Assembly: GCA_964387965.1 (NCBI GenBank)
Contig: CAYLXO010000016.1
Location: 1 to 12,169 of the forward strand
Direction of reading: 5' to 3'
Source of the DNA: CAITQP01 sp964387965
Lineage (GTDB): Bacteria; Patescibacteriota; Minisyncoccia; Phycocordibacterales; UBA9973
Length of the DNA stretch: 12,169 nt
Under the pieces are notes generated by a model. It did no database searches. It saw nothing but the letters and a program-made list of their open reading frames with translations, and was not told the origin of the DNA. The first letter of the stretch is position 1, and every line of letters begins with the position of its first letter. A program made the position numbers and the translations under genes. Below, in pieces: positions 6,854 to 12,169 of the stretch.

Positions 6854-7896
6854 TAGCGTGGTATGTCGCCGGCAACAGACACCAATTGTTCTCTATAGTC
6901 TTCCAAGTTATCCAACACTACTCCTGCCCCTCGAGCAACAGCGGTCAATGGGTCTTCAGCCACATACACTGGAATTTTGAGTACACCTTCAAGCAACACA
7001 TCAAGGCCGGTAAGAAGCGCGCCTCCACCCGAAAGAACAATTCCCCGATGCATCACATCAGAAAGAATTTCTGGAGGAGTTGTTTCAAGTACTTCTTTGA
7101 TTCCATCAATAAGCGCGTTGATAGCTTGTGCAATCGCATCACGAATATCTGAATCTGTAATGATAACTTCACGTGGAAGACCCGTCACAAGATCGCGACC
7201 GCGCACCTGTGCTTCCATAAACTCTCCTTCACGTACAGAACCAATCGCAATTTTTACATTCTCTGCAGTCTTTTCTCCAATCAAAAGTTTAAACTCGTCA
7301 CGAAGATACGTCATAATATCAGAATTCAATCTGTCTCCAGCAATTTTTGAATTTTTGCTACGAACAATTCCACCGAGCGCAAGAATTGCAATATCAGTCG
7401 TGCCTCCACCGATATCTACAATCATTGAGCCAACTGCATCCTTTATCGGCATATGAATTCCAATAGCTGCCGCCATTGGCTCCTCAATAATATATACCTC
7501 ACGTGCGCCAGCAGATTTTGCAGCATCATAAACTGCACGGATTTCTACGTTTGTAATTCCACTCGGAACACCAACAACAACACGTGGCCGAAAAAATTTC
7601 TTCGAAATTTTTTCGGCTTTATTTATAAGATACGAAAGCATTTCTTCAGTCACCTCAAAATCTGAGATCACCCCTTCAACGACAGGTCGTACTGCGCGAA
7701 TATGTCCAGGTGTACGCCCAAGCATTTGTTTTGCTTCTGTTCCAACAGCAACAATTTTCCCTGTCTTTTGGTTTACAGCTACAACAGACGGCTCATTGAT
7801 AACAATGCCGTGACCTTTCAAATAGACAAGTGTATTAGCAGTACCAAGATCGATACCGATATCATTTGAAAATGTGTTGTAGAGTTTGTCGAACAT
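6853..7896 (-). CDS. mreB: Rod shape-determining protein MreB (bacterial actin)
   Basis: MreB is an actin-like ATPase that polymerises on the inner face of the membrane and guides lateral wall synthesis. The phosphate-1 loop DLGTANTLVY is at residues 16-25, the phosphate-2 loop DIGGGTTDIAIL at 161-172, the interdomain stretch IIEEPMAAAIG at 136-146, and the adenosine motif GIVLSGGGALL at 285-295. The 347-aa length is standard, and the N-terminus (MFDKLYNTFSNDIGIDLGTA) fixes the start. An amphipathic N-terminal helix is plausible but not obvious. It lies 25 nt downstream of proS and upstream of mreC. Codons 93-103 form a perfect 14-bp-arm hairpin in the DNA, without adding residues to the protein. 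The 3' end runs straight into the structured spacer. Confidence 0.98.
   Translation of the reverse strand: MFDKLYNTFSNDIGIDLGTANTLVYLKGHGIVINEPSVVAVNQKTGKIVAVGTEAKQMLGRTPGHIRAVRPVVEGVISDFEVTEEMLSYLINKAEKISKKFFRPRVVVGVPSGITNVEIRAVYDAAKSAGAREVYIIEEPMAAAIGIHMPIKDAVGSMIVDIGGGTTDIAILALGGIVRSKNSKIAGDRLNSDIMTYLRDEFKLLIGEKTAENVKIAIGSVREGEFMEAQVRGRDLVTGLPREVIITDSDIRDAIAQAINALIDGIKEVLETTPPEILSDVMHRGIVLSGGGALLTGLDVLLEGVLKIPVYVAEDPLTAVARGAGVVLDNLEDYREQLVSVAGDIPR
7587..7617. repeat. Perfect 14-bp-arm palindrome inside mreB
   Basis: GCCGAAAAAATTTC (7587-7600) and its exact complement (7604-7617) flank the 3-nt loop TTC. On the coding strand it spans codons for AEKISKKFFR. The protein aligns with other MreBs here with at most a one-residue gap, so this is not an inserted segment. 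On the plus strand the stem is followed by TTTATTTAT, resembling a terminator for antisense transcription. Confidence 0.8.
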
Positions 7897-7921
7897 AGAG
7901 TTTCAGGAATAAGTACAAGAA

Positions 7922-9175
7922 TTAAGATGTAAGAGATTGTATGAGTTCGTCGACAGTGATTATTTGACCTTTTTCTTCAGTACGTTTTTTTACTTCAACA
8001 CCACCGTCTTTCAAACTTCGTGCAGAAACAACGACACGTATCGGCATTCCCATAAGATCAGCATCAGCAAACTTTTCTCCTGCTGAAAATCCAATACGAT
8101 CATCAAATAGTACTTCGACGCCTGCATCAGTAAGCTTCTTGTATACATCGTGCGCAGATGTAACCACTTCTTCTTGATCGCCGAGCAAAAGAAGGTGTAC
8201 GCGAAACGGAGCCACAGTTTCTGGCCAAATAATTCCTTTTTCGTCTGAGAGAATTTCTACAATTGTGCCCATAAGACGTCCGAGTCCTATACCGTAGCTT
8301 CCCATAACAACTGCGACGTCTTCCCCAGTTTCATTTTTGTATGTGAGATCAAACGGTGTAGAAAATTTTGTTCCGAGAGAAAAAATATTTCCCACTTCGA
8401 TTGCACGCTTTTCTACAAGCTCATCTTTCTTAAGTCCAAGTGTTAAAAGTACATCATCTGTGTACACTTCTTGGTTTACAGCAATGTTCTTTGATTCATC
8501 TACATAAATTGTATCTTCGCCCGCTCCCGTTAGCGCCTGAAATTCATGTGAGAATTGTGAAAATGTTCCACCTGAAGCAAATGTCATGTATGTAAGATGT
8601 CCAATACCAACGCGCTTGAATATATTTTTGTACGCTTGTTTTGCTTTCTCATAAAATTCTTGATGCTGTGCATCATCACGAGAAAAAGAATAAAGCGCTT
8701 TCCAGTAAAATTCTCGTCCACGCAAAATTCCAGACTTCGAACGAATTTCATTTCGAAAAATATTTTTGAAATCGTATGGATATGCAGGCAAATCTTTATA
8801 TGAATGGATGTACTGCTTCATGATATTTGAATGTGCCTCTTCATTTGTAAATGAGAGTCCGAGCTCTGTTCCATTCTTGAGTGTTGTCTTAAACCAATTG
8901 TCTACAACATCATCACTCCATCGATTTGATTTTTCCCACACTTCTTTTGTTTGAAATACTGACGTGCGAGTTTCAACACCTCCAATAGCATTCATCTCTT
9001 CACGGATGATTTCCTCAATCTTTTTGATAACACGAAGCCCTAGTGGCAAAAATGAATATACACCTGCCATTTCCTTATGAATAAAACCAGCCTTGATGAG
9101 AAGTTCGGCATTTTTTGCCTGCTCATCAGCTGGTGCCTCTTTTCGGGTTTTTGTGAACAATTGAGATTGTTTCAT
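7922..9175 (-). CDS. proS: Prolyl-tRNA synthetase, short form lacking the editing insertion
   Basis: ProRS is the class II synthetase that charges tRNA-Pro. Motif 1 is at about residues 40-66 (LPLGLRVIKKIEE), motif 2 at 140-164 (FRNEIRSKSG then RGREF), and motif 3 at 291-304 (MGSYGIGLGRLMG). The anticodon-binding domain spans about 322-417 (PFRVHLLLLG, SAGEKFADADLMG). With 417 aa it lacks the roughly 180-residue INS domain found in E. coli ProRS (572 aa) between motifs 2 and 3; here SHEFQALTGAGEDTI leads straight on. INS clears mischarged Ala-tRNA-Pro, so a free-standing editor would be needed. Motif 2 reads REFYWKALYSF, where the usual enzyme has MKDxYSF. The start at 9175 (MKQSQLFTKTRKEAP) matches the family; upstream in-frame ATGs add a non-homologous 18 residues reaching into the terminator. 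It is the first gene of the mreB cluster. Confidence 0.96.
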   Translation of the reverse strand: MKQSQLFTKTRKEAPADEQAKNAELLIKAGFIHKEMAGVYSFLPLGLRVIKKIEEIIREEMNAIGGVETRTSVFQTKEVWEKSNRWSDDVVDNWFKTTLKNGTELGLSFTNEEAHSNIMKQYIHSYKDLPAYPYDFKNIFRNEIRSKSGILRGREFYWKALYSFSRDDAQHQEFYEKAKQAYKNIFKRVGIGHLTYMTFASGGTFSQFSHEFQALTGAGEDTIYVDESKNIAVNQEVYTDDVLLTLGLKKDELVEKRAIEVGNIFSLGTKFSTPFDLTYKNETGEDVAVVMGSYGIGLGRLMGTIVEILSDEKGIIWPETVAPFRVHLLLLGDQEEVVTSAHDVYKKLTDAGVEVLFDDRIGFSAGEKFADADLMGMPIRVVVSARSLKDGGVEVKKRTEEKGQIITVDELIQSLTS

Positions 9176-9217
9176 ATATGAGGATACTACAGGAAACATA
9201 TAGGTTTTACAAATACG

Positions 9218-9243
9218 AAAGCCAGTCATTTATGACTGGCTTT
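9218..9243. terminator. Perfect 12-bp-arm hairpin, probable terminator
   Basis: AAAGCCAGTCAT (9218-9229) and its exact complement (9232-9243) form a stable stem with a tiny loop. Read on the minus strand it lies 55 nt after the stop of the metalloprotease-like gene and is followed by CGTATTTGT, an imperfect U-tract. It thus separates that gene from proS. It could also act as a leader hairpin for proS. Confidence 0.6.
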
Positions 9244-9298
9244 AATATCGTTTGTGAACACGTTTACGTAAGGGATGTGTTCTTCCTACCTCTTCCAT

Positions 9299-9958
9299 TC
9301 AAAATTGGAAATTTTTAAAAAGATCGTCAATACCCTTAAAAATATTGTCGATATCTATATTTGAAAAATTAACATCAAAATTAAACGGCTGTCTTTCGTA
9401 CGTTCCAGGTCTTTTCTCTTGAAGAATTTTCTGAAAATACGACATCGCAAAATTAAAATGAAAATCATCCAAATACCCACAGTCCTTCCTGCCGTGCAAC
9501 ATTATCTGACCAAATCCCATAACTATTACCAATAAATCGGTAGCTATTTCACTTTCTCGCAAAGAATGGTACCTACTATATAAACATACATGGGCCATTT
9601 CATGAGTGGAAACATATCCGAATTTGTAATAGTTAGACCTTAAGCTCTTTCTGATACTAAGTTCCAACTTCAAATTTTCAAATGAAGTTGAACCATACAT
9701 TGGCATGATGGAAGGGATACCAATAAATCCAGCAGCAGTTTTGATCGGAAATTTATCATCTTCATATGTTCGTATGCCGATAGTGCATGGTAAATTCATT
9801 TTGAGTTTGATTTCTCTAATGACTTCGCCATACAAATTAGCATTGAACAATATTGATAATGCTTTTTCTGATACTGGTGCTTGGGGTAGAAAGCTTTTGG
9901 TTAGAATATCAAGGTAATTTTTTACGAGTGGAATAGATAACTTTTCATCGTGTTGCAT
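9299..9958 (-). CDS. HExxH zinc metalloprotease-like protein, unknown substrate
   Basis: This 219-aa protein carries the zincin motif HEMAH at residues 119-123 and a downstream RESEIATDLL segment. There E137 or E135 is a candidate third zinc ligand and D141 follows as in many ExxxD-type gluzincins. The later GYLDDFHFNFAMSYF (161-175) resembles the tail of an uncharacterised bacterial HExxH family with the pattern TDLL...GFG...GYL. No signal peptide or membrane helix is seen, so it is probably cytoplasmic. The C-terminal 30 residues are rich in Phe, Asp and Asn. Seven of its nine arginine codons are AGA or AGG, while neighbouring genes use almost only CGN, which points to recent transfer. It is transcribed alone, with a promoter close to the ATG and a terminator after the stop. 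A regulatory ImmA/IrrE-like protease is possible, but no DNA-binding partner lies beside it. Confidence 0.8.
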   Translation of the reverse strand: MQHDEKLSIPLVKNYLDILTKSFLPQAPVSEKALSILFNANLYGEVIREIKLKMNLPCTIGIRTYEDDKFPIKTAAGFIGIPSIMPMYGSTSFENLKLELSIRKSLRSNYYKFGYVSTHEMAHVCLYSRYHSLRESEIATDLLVIVMGFGQIMLHGRKDCGYLDDFHFNFAMSYFQKILQEKRPGTYERQPFNFDVNFSNIDIDNIFKGIDDLFKNFQF

Positions 9959-9974
9959 GTTGTAATTTTTTTAT

Positions 9975-10002
9975 ATTTTAACATTTTTGACATATTTGTC
10001 AA
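9975..10002 (-). promoter_or_regulatory. Promoter of the HExxH gene
   Basis: On the minus strand a perfect -35 TTGACA (10002-9997) and TAAAAT (9980-9975) are separated by 16 bp. Transcription would start near 9968, only about 10 nt before the ATG at 9958, so the mRNA would be nearly leaderless, in line with the absence of a Shine-Dalgarno sequence. Confidence 0.6.
9987..10002. promoter_or_regulatory. 16-bp perfect palindrome, possible operator
   Basis: TTGACA-TATT-TGTCAA is a perfect 6-4-6 inverted repeat between two divergent genes. It coincides with the -35 box of the HExxH gene and lies about 26 bp upstream of the rpsB -10. It could be a repressor site or simply a -35 box with a chance mirror copy. 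Confidence 0.35.
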
Positions 10003-10024
10003 TATACCCAAAAACCCATTTTTC

Positions 10025-10033
10025 TGTTATATT
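10025..10033 (+). promoter_or_regulatory. rpsB promoter (extended -10)
   Basis: TG-T-TATATT (10025-10033) is an extended -10 box. No convincing -35 lies 16-18 bp upstream. Start near 10038-10041 would place the first leader hairpin at the 5' end of the mRNA, about 160 nt ahead of rpsB. Confidence 0.5.
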
Positions 10034-10037
10034 GCAA

Positions 10038-10200
10038 GGGCTTTCCGTGGGGAGCTCGGTACAGACCTCTTCCCTGTTTAGGCCATATATGGCTAGGCTG
10101 AAATGCCAAAAAACGGATCGCTTCCTGCTCGAAACAGGAATTATTAATTAACTGGGTACTGCTTTGGCATATTGCCAAGCAACCTAGAAGCTAATTCTGT
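10038..10200 (+). promoter_or_regulatory. Structured rpsB leader RNA
   Basis: This leader of about 163 nt can form four stems. Stem 1 pairs GGGCTTTC (10038-10045) with GGGAGCTC (10050-10057) and includes three G:U pairs. A 5-bp stem lies at 10081-10094 (GGCCA/TGGCT). Stem 3 is TTCCTG/CAGGAA (10122-10127 with 10135-10140). Stem 4 is the strongest: CTGGGT (10152-10157) with ACCTAG (10182-10187), continuing through a bulge into TGCTTTGGCA/TGCCAAGCA (10160-10181). AAACAGGAA (10132-10140) can instead pair with TTCCCTGTTT (10070-10079), so two exclusive folds exist. Autoregulation by S2 through its leader is known in E. coli; the same job is inferred here. No known riboswitch or E. coli-like rpsB motif was recognised. 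Confidence 0.6.
10089..10151 (+). CDS. Possible leader peptide ORF upstream of rpsB (20 aa)
   Basis: ATG at 10089 opens 20 codons (MARLKCQKTD and ten more, ending in GIIN) and stops with TAA at 10149-10151, one base before stem 4 of the leader begins. It spans the exclusive pairing segment 10132-10140, so translation could shift the RNA fold. No Shine-Dalgarno sequence precedes it, and the ORF is short enough to be chance. Confidence 0.2.
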   Translation: MARLKCQKTDRFLLETGIIN

Positions 10201-10890
10201 ATGTCAGAAAACACACATGCATCAGCTCTTGCAAAAGAGCTCTTTACAGTAGGCGCGCACTTCGGATATTCCCGAACTCGCCGTCACCCATCAGTTGCAA
10301 AGCACCTCTTTGCAACAAAGAACAAGGTCGACATTATTGATATCGAGAAATCTGAAAAGATGCTCGAAACAGCGTCTGAGTTCATGAAGTCTCTTGGAGA
10401 AAAAGGAAAGACTGTTATCTTTGTTGGGACAAAACCAGAAGCAAAAGACGCAACACGTACAGTTGCAGAATCTCTTGGTCTTCCATTCGTAACAAGTCGC
10501 TGGGTTGGAGGAATCCTCACAAACTTCCCAGAGATCAAAAAGCGTTTGAACCGTCTTGAAGAACTCCGTAACGCAAAAGCTACTGGAGATCTCGCAAAGA
10601 AATACACAAAGAAAGAACAGCTCCTCATCGCACGTGAAGTAGCGAAAATGGAAGACCTCTTTTCTGGAATCGTTTCATTAAAAGGCCTCCCAGATGCACT
10701 TCTTGTAGTAGACCCGAAGAAAGAAATGAATGCAGTTCTTGAAGCAAAGAAACTTGGAGTTCCAGTAGTTGCACTTGCAAGTACAGACTGTGATATCAAT
10801 GCTGTTGAATACCCTATTCTTGCAAACGACGCATCACGCGCATCAATCGAATTTGTAGTAAAACACCTCGCAAACGCATATAAGCAATAA
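10201..10890 (+). CDS. rpsB: 30S ribosomal protein S2
   Basis: S2 binds late to the back of the 30S subunit, near the S1 site and the mRNA exit. The protein shows the family N-terminus (ELFTVGAHFGYSRTRRHPSV, residues 14-33), NKVDIIDIEK (41-50), VIFVGTKPEAKD (73-84), RWVGGILTNF (99-108), GLPDALLVVD, and the closing DINAVEYPILANDASRASI. The 229-aa length is slightly shorter than E. coli S2 (241 aa), with little C-terminal tail. The start directly follows the structured leader; only a weak TAGAAG lies about 10 nt upstream. It heads the classical rpsB-tsf pair, 48 nt from tsf and with no terminator between. Two perfect hairpins lie in its first 120 nt (10224-10241 and 10294-10316). Confidence 0.98.
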   Translation: MSENTHASALAKELFTVGAHFGYSRTRRHPSVAKHLFATKNKVDIIDIEKSEKMLETASEFMKSLGEKGKTVIFVGTKPEAKDATRTVAESLGLPFVTSRWVGGILTNFPEIKKRLNRLEELRNAKATGDLAKKYTKKEQLLIAREVAKMEDLFSGIVSLKGLPDALLVVDPKKEMNAVLEAKKLGVPVVALASTDCDINAVEYPILANDASRASIEFVVKHLANAYKQ

Positions 10891-10938
10891 GTTAGTTTGT
10901 TAGAACATTAATAAAAGTAACATTCTAAAAAATAAATT

Positions 10939-11712
10939 ATGGCAATCACAACAGAACAAGTTAAAGAGCTCCGCGATAAAACTGGTATTTCTGTCATGCA
11001 GTGTAAAAAGGCACTTGAAGAAGCAGGTGGCGACATGGAAAAAGCACTTCTTATCCTCAAGAAAAAGTCTACTGAAATTGCCGCTAAGAAAGCAGACCGC
11101 GCACTTGGCGCAGGTACAATTGTAAGTGCAATAAACGCAAACAAAGGTGTCATTCTTGCTCTCGGATGCGAAACTGACTTCGTAGCAAAGAATGCAGACT
11201 TCGTAGCAGTTGCACAGACACTTGCAAATATGACCCTTGAAAAAGGTGTAGATGCTGCAAAAGAGGCTTCAGCAGACCTTACCGCTAGTGCAGTGCAGAA
11301 GCTCGGTGAACACGTCATGCTTGGTGAAGTTTCTCTTGTTGAGGCTCCAGTGCTTGGCGCATATGTTCATGACGGACGCGTTGCAGCACTTGTTGGCCTT
11401 ACAGGAGGTACAGTTGAACTCGCAAAAGACATTGCTATGCACACAAGTGCAATGAATCCTGAATACATCACTCGTGATGAAATCCCAGAAGATGCAAAGA
11501 ATGCAACTCGTGCAATGTTTGAAGAAGAAGTAAAAAATTCTGGAAAGCCTGCTGATATTCAAGAAAAAATGCTCGCAGGAAAACTCGATACATTCTTCAA
11601 AGAACGTACTCTTCTCGATCAGCCATTTATTAAGAATCCTGATGTAACAATCGGCGCACTTCTTAAGTCTGGTAACGCAACTATCGTAAAAGTTGCCCGT
11701 CTTGCGGTATAA
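10939..11712 (+). CDS. tsf: Elongation factor Ts
   Basis: EF-Ts is the nucleotide exchange factor that recycles EF-Tu from GDP to GTP in the cytoplasm. The N-terminal UBA-like domain (residues 4-40, VKELRDKTGISVMQCKKALEEA) is followed by the core with the TDFV motif at 79-82 (CETDFVAKN), whose Asp and Phe push into the EF-Tu magnesium site. The central domains include the HVMLGEVSLVEAP and MHTSAMNPEYITRDEIP stretches, and the protein ends near the conserved FIKNP segment. At 257 aa it is shorter than E. coli EF-Ts (283 aa), probably with a reduced coiled-coil part. The start is unambiguous from homology, though AT-rich and without a Shine-Dalgarno sequence. It is co-transcribed with rpsB. Confidence 0.97.
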   Translation: MAITTEQVKELRDKTGISVMQCKKALEEAGGDMEKALLILKKKSTEIAAKKADRALGAGTIVSAINANKGVILALGCETDFVAKNADFVAVAQTLANMTLEKGVDAAKEASADLTASAVQKLGEHVMLGEVSLVEAPVLGAYVHDGRVAALVGLTGGTVELAKDIAMHTSAMNPEYITRDEIPEDAKNATRAMFEEEVKNSGKPADIQEKMLAGKLDTFFKERTLLDQPFIKNPDVTIGALLKSGNATIVKVARLAV

Positions 11713-11719
11713 TTAAACT

Positions 11720-12148
11720 ATGACTTTCGCAATTATTATTCTATTTCTTTCTCTTGCTTTAGCGTTCGGCATGATTGGCCGAAAGCTTTGGCAGTTGAAA
11801 ACAGGACGCGTTGCATATGATGTTACGTATGAGTCAGAAAACTGGACCGAAATTTCTGTAGAAGAAATGCGGAACGAACTCGCAGAACTCACAAAGTATG
11901 CAATTCATCATGGAATACTTTTTGCTCTCAAAATGTGGATAGTTCTATCAAACAAGATTCGCTTGTTTGATAGAAAAATCCGCGAAAAGCTCACTCACCT
12001 TCTCCATAAGAATGGACACTTACCATCAGGAAACCCTGCCTCACCATTTTTGCGAAGAATTAGTGAACATAAGCAGTCAGTTATGAGCGAAAGCACCCGT
12101 GTAAACGAAGGGAAACCTGCAGTTGAAAATAATCCAGAAATGAAGTAA
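11720..12148 (+). CDS. Membrane-anchored protein of unknown function (142 aa)
   Basis: An N-terminal helix at about residues 2-19 (TFAIIILFLSLALAFGMI) is followed by a long hydrophilic region. There is an acidic stretch at 34-55 (YDVTYESENWTEI and EEMRNELAEL), a basic helix at about 60-95 (KMWIVLSNKIRLFDRKIREKL), and a disordered tail rich in Ser, Glu, Asn and Pro. The short gap of 7 nt after the tsf stop suggests it belongs to the rpsB-tsf operon, which is an unusual third member; many bacteria have pyrH or frr here. No family is recognised. Topology is likely N-out or a single anchor with a large cytoplasmic domain. Its DNA contains a perfect 14-bp-arm palindrome at 11943-11975. Confidence 0.8.
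   Translation: MTFAIIILFLSLALAFGMIGRKLWQLKTGRVAYDVTYESENWTEISVEEMRNELAELTKYAIHHGILFALKMWIVLSNKIRLFDRKIREKLTHLLHKNGHLPSGNPASPFLRRISEHKQSVMSESTRVNEGKPAVENNPEMK
11943..11975. repeat. Perfect 14-bp-arm palindrome in the gene after tsf
   Basis: TTCTATCAAACAAG (11943-11956) and its exact complement (11962-11975) flank the 5-nt loop ATTCG. The segment encodes about VLSNKIRLFDRK. Because the family is unknown, it cannot be said whether it is an insertion. On the plus strand the stem ends in a short A-run, so it is not a terminator. Confidence 0.8.
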
Positions 12149-12169
12149 TATAGCCAGGTACGACCTAGA

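Noticed and set aside
9176..9229. Longer ProRS start at 9229.
   Set aside because: The extra 18 residues do not match the family and the start falls inside the hairpin terminator.
9256..9282. GAACAC...GTGTTC inverted repeat between the HExxH gene and proS.
   Set aside because: Only 6-bp arms with a 15-nt spacer; too weak to call an operator or attachment site.
10122..10140. T-arm-like stem with a seven-base loop (CTCGAAA), suggesting a tRNA or tmRNA.
   Set aside because: The loop lacks the usual TT start and pyrimidine end, and no matching acceptor, D-arm or anticodon arm can be built around it.
10038..10200. Possible 6S, SRP or RNase P RNA.
   Set aside because: None of the conserved core motifs of those RNAs was seen; the position directly upstream of rpsB fits a leader better.
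10900..10928. TTAGAA...TTCTAA repeat between rpsB and tsf.
   Set aside because: AT-only-like 6-bp arms with a 17-nt loop and no U-tract; not a convincing terminator.
11708..11713. Perfect TATAAT 6 nt before the ATG of the last gene, suggesting a leaderless promoter.
   Set aside because: It is formed by the last codon and stop of tsf, has no -35 or TGn extension, and the gene follows tsf by 7 nt as in an operon.
1..12169. CRISPR array, insertion sequence, prophage or toxin-antitoxin pair.
   Set aside because: No regularly spaced direct repeats, transposase, integrase or paired small toxin genes are visible in any frame.

Overview
The window looks like a stretch of a small-genome bacterium, most likely of the Candidate Phyla Radiation (Patescibacteria, Parcubacteria-like). 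This is inferred from protein style and gene economy, not from a marker tree. The pointers are stripped-down housekeeping enzymes (a UvrA without its insertion domain, a ProRS without the editing insertion), near-absence of Shine-Dalgarno sequences, AT-leaning DNA, and tight overlapping genes.

Layout. Positions 1-1760 (minus) hold the N-terminal two thirds of uvrA, running off the window's left edge. Divergent from it are two very small membrane-protein ORFs (1898-2011 and 2017-2274, plus). They converge on uvrB at a shared bidirectional terminator (2216-2254). A long minus-strand cluster then reads, in order of transcription, proS (9175-7922), mreB (7896-6853), a 122-bp structured spacer, mreC (6673-5867), tgt (5867-4659), a DUF1653 protein (4654-4334) and uvrB (4347-2245). 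The last four are spaced by 1-bp and 14-bp overlaps or a 4-nt gap, so they are probably one operon with translational coupling. Upstream of proS, behind a terminator, sits a lone zinc-metalloprotease-like gene (9958-9299, minus) with foreign-looking arginine codons. On the plus strand a structured leader of about 160 nt precedes rpsB (10201-10890), followed by tsf (10939-11712) and a one-helix membrane protein of unknown function (11720-12148).

Roles. uvrA and uvrB supply damage recognition for nucleotide excision repair. mreB and mreC are the cytoskeletal core of lateral wall growth. tgt modifies tRNA (queuosine route). proS, rpsB and tsf serve translation.

The strongest unexplained theme is palindromic DNA inside genes and spacers. 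Two GC-rich palindromes of 30 and 39 bp share arms and a core, and sit in frame in uvrB, adding peptide segments absent from ordinary UvrB proteins. Perfect 14-bp-arm hairpins lie inside mreB and the last gene, a 16-bp-arm inverted repeat encloses three hairpins between mreB and mreC, and the rpsB leader and early coding region carry several strong hairpins. The uvrB pair resembles the in-frame palindromic elements known from Rickettsia and is the best candidate here for something new.
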